Of a stretch of DNA of 64,000 nt, positions 22,913-33,824 are shown one piece after another. Numbering within the stretch: the stretch's first letter is position 1; the number at the start of each line of letters is the position of its first letter. The translations under genes were made by a program, and so were the position numbers. The DNA is from Aptenodytes patagonicus (lineage: Eukaryota; Chordata; Aves; Sphenisciformes; Spheniscidae). The DNA lies in contig NC_134975.1 of NCBI RefSeq assembly GCF_965638725.1, positions 248,001 through 312,000 on the forward strand, given 5' to 3'. Under the pieces are notes generated by a model. It was not told the origin of the DNA, made no database searches, and saw nothing but the letters and a program-made list of their open reading frames with translations.

Positions 22913-22969
22913 GGTGGGACGAGGGATGGAGCTGGGGAGGAGGGGCCCAGGTCAGCTGGAGGGTGGGAG

Positions 22970-23425
22970 GAGGAGAAGAGGTTGAAGGATGGGCTGAGGA
23001 ACGGCCGAGGAACGGCCCAGGGGTGGTTTGGAGGAAGGGGTGAGGGTTGGATCAAAGGATGGGCCAAGGGATGGATGAGGAACAGCCGAGGGGTGGTTTG
23101 GATGGTCAGTGAATGGACAGATCCAAGGAGGGGCCGAGGAACGGCCGAGGAACGGCCCGGGGGTGGTTTGGAGGAAGGGCTGAGGGTTGGATCAAAGGAT
23201 GGGCCAAGGGATGGGTGAGGAACGGCCGAGGAACGGCCCGGGGGTGGTTTGGAGGAAGGGCTGAGGGACAGGTGGAAGGACAGGCCAAGGGATGGACAAG
23301 GGACGCAGCAGAGGAAGGGCCGAGCAGCAGCGAAGGGGTGGGTTGGAGGACGGTGGAGGGACAAGACCAGGATTGGCCGAGGGACGGGACCGGGGATGGC
23401 CAAGGGATGACCAAGGGCCCAGCCG
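22970..23425. repeat. GGAACGGCCGAGG tandem repeat, 5' intron of SLC22 copy 1
   Basis: Units of about 60-75 bp with the core CCCGGGGGTGGTTTGGAGGA, in the intron between the noncoding and first coding exons. Confidence 0.8.
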
Positions 23426-23559
23426 AGGAGAGGTGGGGGGGAGAGGTGAGGACGAGGGATGGACCAACGGACAGACCACGGGAGGGACAGAGGGATCAAG
23501 GGGGGGGGGATGTCAAGGGAGGGACTGAGGGACAGACGGAGGAAGGAATCGAGGACCCT

Positions 23560-25455
23560 CCATTGATCATCTGTTGATCGGTCTATCAATCTATCGACCA
23601 GTCTATTTATCGGTCTATTGACCTATCGATTGATTGGTCCGTCCATCGATCCACCGGTCTCCCTATAGGTCTATCGGTCGGTCTGTCCACGTACCGATCT
23701 ATCAGTCTGTCTGTCGATGATCTATCGGTTCCTCTATTGATCTCTCAGCGCCTCGCTCGCTCGCTCCGTCTCTTGATCTGCCGATCGCTCCGTCAGTGTC
23801 GCTATCAATTTGTCGGTCTCTATTGATCTCTTGGGGTGTCTATTGATCTGTCGGTCTATCAGTCTGTCAGTCTCTCTGCCTGTCAATCTATCAATCTCTG
23901 GATCTAATTGATCAATCTACCTACCAGTCTATCAACATCGCTATCGATCGATCTCTATTGATCTATTGGGGTGTCTGCTGATATATCAGTCTCTCAATCT
24001 GTCAGTCTCTCTGTCTATCGATCTATCACTCGATCTATCGATCTATCACTCGATCTATCGATCTAATCGGTCGATCTACCTGTCATTCTATCAATCTCAG
24101 TCTCTATTGACCTACCAGTCGCTGATTATTTATTTCTTGCTATCAGCTCGGCCCCTCGCTGCTCTGCCTCCTCCTCCTCCCTCCCCCCACATTATCGGTT
24201 GATCAGTCAATCAATCAATCGATCGATCCTCTCTCCCGTCTGTCCTACCGCTCTCGCAGTAGGTTCATCCCTCCAATGATCCCTCGCGATCAATCGATCC
24301 CTACCTGCCCTTCTGCTCCTCTCCCTCTCTCTGCCACTCTCTCGGTCTCCAGCTCGGTCTCTCCGGCCACCCGCTGTCCTTCCGTCCCTCCCTCCGTCCC
24401 TCCCTCCCTCTGCCACTCCCACTCGCTCTTTCTCCAGCCCTCCTTCGCCCCTCGGTCGATCGATCGATCAATCGGCCGATGGATTTCTCGATTGCCCATG
24501 CCAACCGTCATCCAGCTGGCGGATCTGCCCCCCCGGCCCTCTGCCCCGACTCCTCACCCTGTCAATCGAGCGATTTATCTGCTCATCTACAGAGGTCTGG
24601 TGATCAATCTATTGATCTCCCCCTCTCTATCCCTCGATCTATTGGTCTCCCTGTCGATCAATCCAGCGAGCTCTTTCTCTATTGATAAATTATTGATCTT
24701 TAGCTCTCTGTCATCTATAATGTGTTGATCATCAATTAGTCCATAATCTCTCTCTCTATTTATTAATTTATTGGTCTATATGTTTCTGTTGATCAATCTA
24801 TCGATCTATTGATCAATCTATCGTTCTACAGCATCTCTATTGATCCGTCTGATGGTCTGCGTGTCGCTATTACCGATAAATTGAGCTATAATCTATTCAT
24901 TGATCGACCCAGTGGTCTGTATTTTTCTACTGATGAATCTGTTGAGCCACGATCCACCGATCAATCTAATGATCTGTCTCTCTGTTGATCAATCTATTGG
25001 TCTGTCGATCGATTTATTGATTTTTAATCTTTCTATGGATCAATGTATCTGTCTTAATCTCTCTATTGACCAGTCTATTGGCCTATAACCTTTCTATTGA
25101 TTGATTTATTGATCTCTAATCTCTCTGTTGATTGATCTATTGGTCTCTCTCTATTGATCAACCTATTGACCTATAATCTATTGATCTTAATCTATCTATT
25201 GACTGGTCTATCAGTCTCTATTGATCAATCTATTGAGCTTTAATCTCACTATTGATCAATCTATTGACCTATAACCTCTCCATTGATCAATATAATCGTC
25301 TTTATCTATTGACTGGTCTATTGGTCTCTGTTGACCAATTTATTGATCTTAAATCTCTCTATTGATCAATCTCTTGAGCTTTAATCTCTCTCTCGAGCAG
25401 TCTGTTGGCTCTGAGGCTCTCTCCTCTCTCCTGATCAACACATCGATCTCTCTAT
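23560..25455. repeat. 1.9-kb AT-rich ATCTATTGATCAATCT array, 5' intron of SLC22 copy 1
   Basis: A degenerate array of TCTATTGATC, GATCAATC and ATCGATCT words, dense in self-complementary GATC, TTGATCAA and ATCGAT. It is the only long AT-rich tract in the left half. No gene was recognised. Confidence 0.9.
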
Positions 25456-25467
25456 TGATCCACTCAC

Positions 25468-25642
25468 CTGATCGTCGCTCTAGCTATCGCCCAAACTCTC
25501 CCAGCACCAAATCCCGCTCTCCGGAGCCGTCTGCTGGCAGCTACCACCCCTCGGCCCCGCGGCTGTCCATGGCCACGGCCCTGTCCCTGTCCCTGTCCCC
25601 GCTCCTATTTAAAGCCACCCCCGGTCCCGGTTAACGTTTGAC
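25468..25642 (-). promoter_or_regulatory. promoter and noncoding first exon of SLC22 copy 1
   Basis: On the minus strand, an HNF1-like site GTCAAACGTTAACC (25642-25629) lies upstream of the TATA-like TTTAAATA (25613-25606). The expected start is near 25580. A donor CAG/GTGAGT ends the exon at 25468, and it joins the acceptor at 22931, 19 nt before the ATG. A 9-codon upstream ORF starts at 25570. The layout is shared with the other two copies. Confidence 0.65.
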
Positions 25643-27027
25643 TCCGGCGGGAGCAGATCCCGCTATGGGTCAGTGGAGACGATCGTCAGGCGGAAATGCT
25701 GGTGCTGGCCATGCCGGTCCCCAACCAGGGATGCCCGACGCCTCCCTGGGGCCATCCCATCCTCTCCATCCTCTTCCTCGCCGAGGAAGCCCCCATCCCC
25801 AGGTGGATGGGGACCCCCCTAGCCCCCCTCAGCTTGTTTTCACCGTCCATGGTGCGTGATTCGTGGGACAAAGTCCCTGGGGCCCTGAACCGGATCCCCG
25901 GGAGCCCCTTGGACCCCGGGCAGGAGGGCAGGGGGAGGCAGCAGAGCGTAAGCAGGAAGGGGCGGCGACCAGGGGACTTTGGGGGTGGCTTGGCGGGGGG
26001 GAGGACGTTTGGGTCCTCACTGGCTGGGTGGTTGGAGAGAAGGGTGCGGTGGGTGCTGGGTGGCCGGACGCTTAGGTTCTTGGGATCCATGGGGCCTTGG
26101 GAGGTCTGGGCACCTGGATTCCTGGGACATCTGGGTCCTTGGGACATCTGGGTCTTTGGGATCCCTGGGTCCTTGGGATCCCTGGGTCCTTGGGATGTCT
26201 CTAGGCACCCAGACACCTGGGTCCTTGGGATCCCTGGGTCCTTGGGATCCTTGGGATCCATGGGTCCTTGGGAGGTCTGGGCACCTGGATTCCTGGGATC
26301 CCTGGGTCCTTGGGACATCTGGGTCTTTGGGATCCCTGGGTCCTTGGGATGTCTCTAGGCACCCGGACGCCTGGGTCCTTGGGATCCCTGGGTCCTTGGG
26401 ACGTCTGGGTCCTTGGGATCCTTGGGTCCTTGGGATCCCTGGGTCCTTGGGATGTCTCTAGGCACCCGGACATCTGGGTCCTTGGGACGTCTGGGTCCTT
26501 AGGGTGTCTGGGTCCTTGGGACATCTGGAAGCCTGGGTCCTTGGGATCCCTGGATCCTTGGGACATCTGGGTCCTTGGGATCCCTGGATCCTTGGGATGC
26601 CCGGACACGTGGGTCCTCAGGATCCCTGGGTCCTCAGGACGCCTGGGTCCTCCCTGCGCTCTTGACCGTGACTCTCCCTCCCTCGCAGCTCCGGCGCAGG
26701 CAGAGGGGAGGAGGGGACGGTGGAAGGGGGGGACGCGATGCCGAGGTCACAGCACCCCGCTGGGTCCCATATTTGCCTTCAGGGCGGGACGGCCAGGCTG
26801 TGCAGGACCCCCCGCGGCCGTGGGAAAACACCCCCCGCCCCCCACCCCTCCGCCCTCCCCTTGGCTGCGTTTCACATGATTTTTGCTTTTATTGTTTTTA
26901 TTCCAGCACAGAAAAACCATCCTGCGAAGCGGCATTTGGGGGGGGGGGACACACACGCCACATGCCACACGCCATCCCCTAACTCTCCATGGAGAGGCGG
27001 ACGCCTGGGTCCCCTCCTTGGCCATGG
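25643..27027. other. intergenic between SLC22 copies 1 and 2, with a 10-35 bp repeat at 26085-26650
   Basis: The repeat is built on GGTCCTTGGGATCCCTGG (about 580 bp). Open frames at 25686-26075 on both strands have no recognisable domain. Minus-strand AATAAA signals at 26893-26888 and 26902-26897 serve copy 2. Confidence 0.75.
26888..26902 (-). terminator. two poly(A) signals of SLC22 copy 2
   Basis: Two minus-strand AATAAA hexamers, about 125-140 nt past the stop. The same short 3' UTR length is found in the other two copies. Confidence 0.7.
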
Positions 27028-30000
27028 TCATCGCCGTCCCTTTGCTCTTCTGGGGCGGGATGCACCCCCCAAACCCCACTCCTGCTCCTTCACCCGCTGG
27101 GTATATTGAGGACCTGGGGGGGGGGGGGCGGTTTGGGGGTCCCCCAGGGTGGTTGGCACTAGCAGGGCCCCGTGGTGCCGCTGGGCTGGATGGGTTGAAG
27201 TGGGACCTGGAGATGTTGGGCTTCGTCCTTCTGGGGCTGGGTCCTGGCGGGAGAGGGAGGATGGGCTGGATGGTTTTGGCAGGCCGGGTGGGTTTTCGTG
27301 CTGCTGTTCCCCCTCCTTCCCCATTGACCTGTCCATCCATCACCCATCCATCCATCTTCATAGACGTCCGTCTGTCCATCCTTTCATCCATCCATTGCTC
27401 TAGTCTTCCTCCTATCCATCCATCTGTCTATCCACTTATCTCTGCCCAATCCCATCCACCCCTGTCCATCTGTCCGTCCATCCAGCACCACAGACAACCA
27501 ATCCTCCACCCCGTCCGTCCACCCAACTGCCCATCCACCTCTCCATCCATCCGTCCCCACACACAACCGATCCTCCATCCATCCCTCTCCATGTCCAACC
27601 AACCCTCCCACCATCCCTCCCTGTGTCCACTCGTCCGTCTGTCCCTCCCCACCAGCCGTCTGTCCCTCCCCACCAGCCATCTGTCCCTCCCCACCAGCCA
27701 TCTGTCCCTCCCCTCGTCCTTCAGTCCCTCCAATCCCACCTGCCCTCCACCTCCTCCACGGTCTCAGGCAGTGCCGTGTTCCGTGTCTCTGGCAGGAAGA
27801 TGGCCACCAGCCCCGACACCACGGGGGCTGCCCCGTAGATGATGAAGGGCAACGCGGGGAAGACCTCGTCTGTCATCTTCACCAAGGGGGCCGTGATGCT
27901 GCCCAAACGGGCCATGGTGTTGGCCAACCCCATGCCCGTCTGCCTGTGGGACACCGCGGGGCCCTGAAGGACCAGCCTGCGTGGTCACGGCCACCCCATC
28001 ACCTCCCGCAACCTCCACCCCGGCTCCTTACCGAATAACGGTGGGGTAGAGCTCACCCGTGTAGAGGAAGACGCAGTTGAAGGACGCGGCCAAGCAACCC
28101 TTCCCGAAGACGGCCAGGGCAGTCCGGAGCGTCCGCAGGTCTGTGGGGATGAGGGCAGGACATCTGGGCCTCACTTTGGTGTCACTAAGTTGGAGGCGGG
28201 TTGGGTTGACAGTGGGTGATGGAGAGAGGAGACCCCAAACACCAGGATTTCAGGCAAATCGCCCGTAAAAAGCTAAAATCACTCAGCCTGTGAGTTGTGT
28301 TAATGGGTTGAGCTTGTTTTGGCCCTCCCAGGTGGTGCCTTATGCGCTGGAGATGAAGGGGACGCCACTGCCACCACCCCCAGCCCTCACCTCGTGGCAC
28401 CAAGATGTTGGCCAAGATGGCCAAGCCAGCCAGGATGAGGGCAATGGACTGGGTGAAGCGTCGCCCCACGAAGGTGATGGTGAGGATGGAGAACAGCTTG
28501 GCCGGGATGTCCACGGCCCCAAAGACGAGCTGGATCACGTAGATGTTGAAGTCAAAGTTTTGCAGGTCCATGGCCAGCCCGTAGTAGGCGAAGCTGGTGG
28601 AGAACCTAAGCCAAGAAGAGGGGTGTGGGGCGGGGGCAAATGTCACCAGTGGGGAGGTGTGGGGTGGGATGTGGGGGTCACACACCATCCCCTGGCCTGT
28701 GGGAGCCAGCCAGGAGATCTGTGTCCTTTCCTGGAGCACGTGTGGGCCAAGAGACCTCTGTTGACCGAGTCCTGCACCGTGACTCAGTTTCCCTTTCCAA
28801 TAAGGACCCAGCTAAGGTGGGTGTTTGGGGGTGGGTGGGGGGGTGGACAGCGGGATGGACGGATCAACGACTGGCGGGGGGGGACGGATGGACAACCACC
28901 CACAGATGTCCTCCGCCGCTGGGCGTACCACACAAAGCAGAGGCAACAAGAGATGCGGCGCACGACGGGCGTCCGGACCAGGTCAACCACCGTGTGGCGA
29001 TTCCTCGATGAAGCCATCTCCTTCTGCATGTAGGACCTCAAGGCCTAGAGGGAGAGCCGGGGCAGGGGGGGGCTCTGGGGTGAGGACGGGGCACTGTGGT
29101 GGTCCCTCTTCTCGCTAGGGGGGGGCAGGTGTGGGAGGAGCAGAGAGGGAAACCAGGATGGAGCTTGGAGGGGGCGGGGGGTGGGGGGGGGGCAGGATTA
29201 AGCCCTGGGCAGGGTGGGTGGAGGGTGGGTGGGTGGAGGGATGGAGGGACGGACGAACAGATGGATGGCCAGATGGATGGATATGGGAGCCGGAGATGGT
29301 GGAGAGATGGATGGTTGGTTCGTTGTAAAAGGGGCTGGATGGAGATGGAGATGGAGATGACGGAGATGGAGATGGAGATGATGGAGATGGAGATGGAGAT
29401 GACAGAGATGGAGATGACGGAGATGGAGGTGGAGATGATGGAGATGACGGAGATGGAGATGACGGAGATGGAGATGACGGAGATGGAGGTGGAGATGATG
29501 GAGATGACGGAGATGGAGATGACGGAGATGGAGATGACGGAGATGGAGATGGAGATGACAGAGATGGAGATGGAGATGACGGAGATGACGGAGATGGAGA
29601 TGACGGAGATGGATGGTTGTATAAGGAGATGGGTGGATGCAGATGGTGATGGATGGACAGCTGTCTACGGGGGTGGATGGTTGTTTAAGGGGCTGGAAAG
29701 ATGGGTGTAGGGGAGCCCCACTGTTGGCCCTCTACCTGAGGGCCAGGAGAGTGGGGTCACTTCCCCCCACGCCCTATAAAACGCCCCAGAGATGCCCCAG
29801 GGGACCCAGCCAGAGCCTTTTACTTCTACGTCGAGCTTGTCCCCTTCCTCTTTCTTCCCATTTATCCTGGCCACTTTCTGGAGCTCCTTCAGGGCTTGGT
29901 GGGACTTCCCCACCATGACCAGCCAGCGAGCTGACTCTGTTAACCACCTGTGGAGGAGATGGGGACAGGATCCCAAGGATCGCCCCACCATCTGTCTGAC

Positions 30001-32053
30001 CCTGCCACCAGTGATCTACCCCTCTGTCCCTCCAGCCGTCTCTCCGTGCTTCCACCCAGCCAGCCAGGCCTCCAGCCAGCCAGCCCTCCATCCAGCCAAC
30101 CCTCCAGCCGTCCAGCCCTCCATCCATCCATCCCTCCATCCATCCAACCCTCCATCTGTCCATCCCTCCATCCATCCAGCCCCCCATCCATCCTTGCACC
30201 TTCTAGTCATCTGTCCATCCACCTTTGCACCCACCTTTCCTTCTACCCACCCATCCATGCAACCCTCCATGCATCCATCCATCCCACCATCCCTCCATCC
30301 ATCCATACCACCATCTGTCCATCCATCCCACCGTCCCTCCATCCATCCATACCTCCATCTGTCCATGCATCCATCTCGCCATCTCTCCACACCTCCATCT
30401 GTCCACCCATCCATCCCACCGTCCCTCCATCCACACCTCCATCTGTCCATGCATCCATCTCACCATCCCTCCATCCATCCACACTTCCATCTGTCCATCC
30501 ATCCATCCCACCGCCCCTCCGTCCATCCATCCACACCTCCATCTGTCCATCCCTGCATCCGTCCCTCCATCCACGACACCATTCCTCCCCTTTCTCCTCC
30601 TCACCATGAGTAGAGGAAGAAGCAGAAGAAGGGCAGCGACAGGGTGAGCTGCAGCCAACGCCAATCAGGGATGGCGTAGGCGATCCCAGCCAGCAGGAAC
30701 TGCCCGATGGTGTAGCAGTAACCCATGAAGGTCCCCACGAGCGCCCGGGTGCGAGTGGGCATCCACTCCAAAGCTGCCGAGATATGCAGAGACGTGGAGC
30801 AGACCGGGAAGGGTGCCCGGAGCCGGTACCGTGGGGCTGGTGGGGGCCACGTACAGAGGGAGACGCTGTTGAGGATGATGCCGGAGAAGGCCATGCCCGT
30901 GAGGAAGCGGAAGAGGCAGTAGACGGTGAAAGTCGGGGCAAAGGAGGAGCACGTCCCCATGGTGCCCATCTGAAGGTAGCACCAGGTGAGCAGCGACCGG
31001 CGGCCAAACCTGGGTGGTGGTGAGGAGGAAGGGGGGGGGGGGTGAGACAGCCCCCATGATGCTGCCCCACCTGCCCACGGGGACGGGGTGTCCCCCCCCT
31101 CACCTGTCCGAGAGACCCCCGAAAATGATGCCGCCCACCAAGACGCCGGCCATGTAGAGCGACTGGGCCAACTGCTTCAGACCCCGGGAGCTGCACACCA
31201 GGTCCCACTGCCGAGGGGCGAGGACATGGGGTGGGACAGAGATCGGGGCGGGGGGGGGCGGGGGGGGTCCCCTCTGGCCTCCCTTTTGCCCGCCAAAACT
31301 GGCCGTGGTGGATGGTAGGGTTGATCCAACACAACAGCCAACGGACGGCCAATGGAAACGCCAAGAAGGTGCCACTAAACACTTGGCCACCCTTCCCAGC
31401 ATCCCCATGGTTGGAAGCTCCTTCCAGGGGGTCATCTGGCCCCTTTTTGACCCCCTTGTTGACGGCCACCAACTCCCTCATCCCCCCCCCCCCTTTCTTG
31501 TCCTGAGCTCTCACGGCGTTGAATGCCTCCACCAAGGGTTGAGTGGGGAAGACGCTCCAGTCGGAAGAACTCAACGTCGTGATGACAGCGGACCCTTCGC
31601 CGGTTCCTCAAGGTGGGAACCGCACACAGGATTGGGTGAAACGTGCCACCGGTTCCAAATCCCACCCCACTGCTGCTGCCGTCCTACCTCAGTGATGATG
31701 GTGCTGATGAAGACGCTGCGGTCGTAGGTCCAGCCATCACGGCAGGGCTCTGTCTCTGGCCAGCTGCTGTTGGGAGCCGAGCCGTTGGCCGCCAAAAGCC
31801 ACCACTGTGGTGTCACGAAGCGTCGGCACTGCTCGCTGTGGGGAACCGAGACCCTCAGCAGGTCCTGGAGGTCGAGGCCGGTGACATTGGCCTCCCAACG
31901 AAGCCGGCAGCGATGGTCGCTGGTGGCGGCCGTGAAGTTCTGCAGAAGGTTGTGAGTGGCCGTCATGAGGACGGGCAGGGCCAGGAGGAGCACCGAGGCC
32001 ACCTGGAAGCGTCCCATACCCCCCATGTGCTCCAGGAGGCTGGCGAAAGCCAT
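27028..32053 (-). CDS. SLC22-family organic anion transporter, copy 2 (middle), intact
   Basis: Ten coding exons, minus strand: 32053-31688, 31207-31104, 31009-30855, 30773-30605, 29947-29824, 29044-28929, 28605-28391, 28140-28032, 27943-27740, 27049-27028. The sum is 1584 nt, 527 residues plus stop, with every junction in phase. The protein starts [16 protein letters not shown]. The loop between helices 1 and 2 has NVT, NGS and NSS sites. It then shows [58 protein letters not shown] and [13 protein letters not shown]. The last coding exon is only 22 nt and ends RRAKGRR. By family it is a plasma-membrane organic anion exchanger of SLC22A6/A8 type. An upstream in-phase start without ATG is unnecessary: ATG 32053 matches the start used by the paralogues and sits in GCAGCATGG. 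There is no frame damage. The assignment to one mammalian OAT is open. Confidence 0.95.
27330..27730. repeat. CCATCC-type satellite in intron 9 of SLC22 copy 2
   Basis: Degenerate CCATCCATCC and TCTGTCCCTCCCCACCAGCC units lie between the 22-nt last coding exon and exon 9. Confidence 0.85.
29335..29625. repeat. GGAGATGACGGAGATGGAGA repeat in intron 5 of SLC22 copy 2
   Basis: A purine-rich 6-18 bp hierarchy of GGAGAT and GACGGAGAT. Confidence 0.92.
30020..30600. repeat. CCATCCATCC satellite in intron 4 of SLC22 copy 2
   Basis: A 4-bp-based array with CACCTCCATCTGTCCATGCA longer units. It gives proline/serine-rich open frames that are artefacts. Confidence 0.92.
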
Positions 32054-32194
32054 GCTGCCGCCGTGAGACCCCGGGAACGCCCCGCAGCCATGCACGCCCG
32101 CCCCACACTCGCAGAGCCCCAAAAGGGATGGATTTCACCCCAAAAATCCTTCTCTCGCTCCCACAGTGTCCTCGCTCCACAAGCCCCAGGGATG

Positions 32195-32245
32195 GTCTCC
32201 TATATAACCTGGCCAACGGCTGGTTTGGGTTAATGTTTGACATCT
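32195..32245 (-). promoter_or_regulatory. promoter of SLC22 copy 2: TATA box plus HNF1-like site
   Basis: On the minus strand, GTCAAACATTAACC (32241-32228) precedes TTATATAG (TATA words within 32208-32201). The HNF1-like site has two mismatches to the consensus GTTAATNATTAAC. The start should be near 32175, about 120 nt before the ATG, with no intron in the 5' UTR. Confidence 0.7.
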
Positions 32246-33650
32246 GGGGTGGGGTTGGGTTGTTTTTTGGGTGATTTTCCAGCAGGAGAAGGCAAAGGCA
32301 GGTGGGCAAAAGTGCAGGCAAGGGCAGCGCGAAGGTGTCCGGGGGGGGCTGGGGGGGGGGCCACCAAGTGCCGGCAAAGGGTGGCCAGAGCCAAAGCCAC
32401 CGGCAGCGCTTCCCTCCCCTCGTCGTGGCAACGAAAACCCCCCCCCCCCCAAATGGGGCAAAACTGGAGCAATCTGGGGCAGGAAGAAAAAAAAAAACCA
32501 ACAACAAAAAAAATCTTCGTCTTTCTTTTTAATTATTTCTCCAGCGTTGCTTTTTTTTGAGGGGAAAAGGCGGCTTTTGGAGAGGGGCCATCTGGGACCA
32601 ACCGCCTTCATCCAGCTCGTGGGGGGTACCCTTCAGGTGGGCATCCCGGAGATGGGGGGGGGGGGGAAACGCGGGATGTCTCCCGGCTTGGGCCAACGTA
32701 CGGCCTTCGCCAGTCCCGTTGGGTTAAATTTTAGCGATTTTTGTGGTCGAAAGGGACTCGAAAGGTGCTGACGGAGGTGGCCCTGCTTGGGTCAGCGCAT
32801 TCTCGGCCTGGGGAAGCCGGGGGGGGGGGGTGGGGGGGGTGTTAATTTTTGATGGGGTCAGACCCATGATGGGGCCAAGGGACACGTCGGCAGTGGGAGC
32901 AAGGGCCGGGGTGGCCCGGGGAGGGGAAGTCGGGGAAGGGGCATCATGGCGGCAGCCCCGTGGGTTGCTGGGATGGGGCTGGGGTGGGATTTGGGAGGTC
33001 CTCGCCCTTCCCCCCCCCGGCTTCTCTGGGATTTCAGAGACCCCTCTCCCAGGACAAGGTGGGGGGAGGGGGATTTGGGGTTATTGGGTGTCGTCTCGTT
33101 GGAGGTGACCTCCGCCATGGGGGTTCTTGGGCACCACCTTATTGGAGGTGACCTCAGGGACAAGGTTCTTAGGCATTGTCCTATTGGAGGTCACCTCGGG
33201 GACAAGGTTATGAGGTATCATTGGAGGTGACCTCCAACATGGGGGTTCTGAGGTGCCACCTTATTGGCGGTGACCTCAGGGCCAAGGCTGTGAGGTGTCA
33301 TCTTATTGAAGGTGACCTCCGTCATGGTGTTCTTGGGCATCATCTTATTGGAGGTGGCCTCAGGGACCAGGTTATGAGGTGTCATCTTATTGAAAGTGAC
33401 GTCCAATGGGTTCTTGGGCATCATCTTATTGGTGGTGACCTCGGGGACAAGGTTTATGAGGTGTCGTCTTATTGAAGGTGACCTCCAACATGGGGGTTCT
33501 TGGGTGCCATCTTATCGGAGCTGACCTCGGGGACATGGTTCTTAGGCATTGTCCTATTGGAGGTGACCTTGGACATGGTTATTGGGTGTCATCTTATTGG
33601 AGGTGACCTTGGGGGAGCTCAGATAACACCCCGAGACGCCGTCCCCGGCA
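32246..33650. other. intergenic between SLC22 copies 2 and 3, with a 60-65 bp repeat at 33085-33610
   Basis: The repeat unit contains TTATTGGAGGTGACCTC followed by GGGACAAGGTTCTTAGGCAT. About nine copies are seen. No coding exon was recognised. Confidence 0.75.
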
Positions 33651-33657
33651 GAGCTGC

Positions 33658-33663
33658 TTTATT
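33658..33663 (-). terminator. poly(A) signal of SLC22 copy 3
   Basis: AATAAA on the minus strand, 162 nt beyond the stop at 33825. Confidence 0.7.
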
Positions 33664-33824
33664 CCTCCGAGGACTTCCCCTGCCCCACGCAGGGAGGTCA
33701 CCAGCTGTGGGGCAGGCAGGGAATTCGTACCCGTCCCCAAAACAAGGCTGTGGGGACCCATGGGGGAGGGTGGTTGCTGGTGACCGGGTGCAGGGTGCTG
33801 CCCCCCCCACGACCCCGTGGTCCT

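Noticed and set aside
25686-26318. Minus-strand 210-codon frame upstream of OAT copy 1
   Set aside because: Half of it is the GGTCCTTGGGATC minisatellite and the remainder has no recognisable family.
31571-32122. Longer N-terminus for OAT copy 2 starting upstream of 32053
   Set aside because: The extension lacks an ATG at its start, and the paralogues begin at the MxFxxLL position equivalent to 32053.
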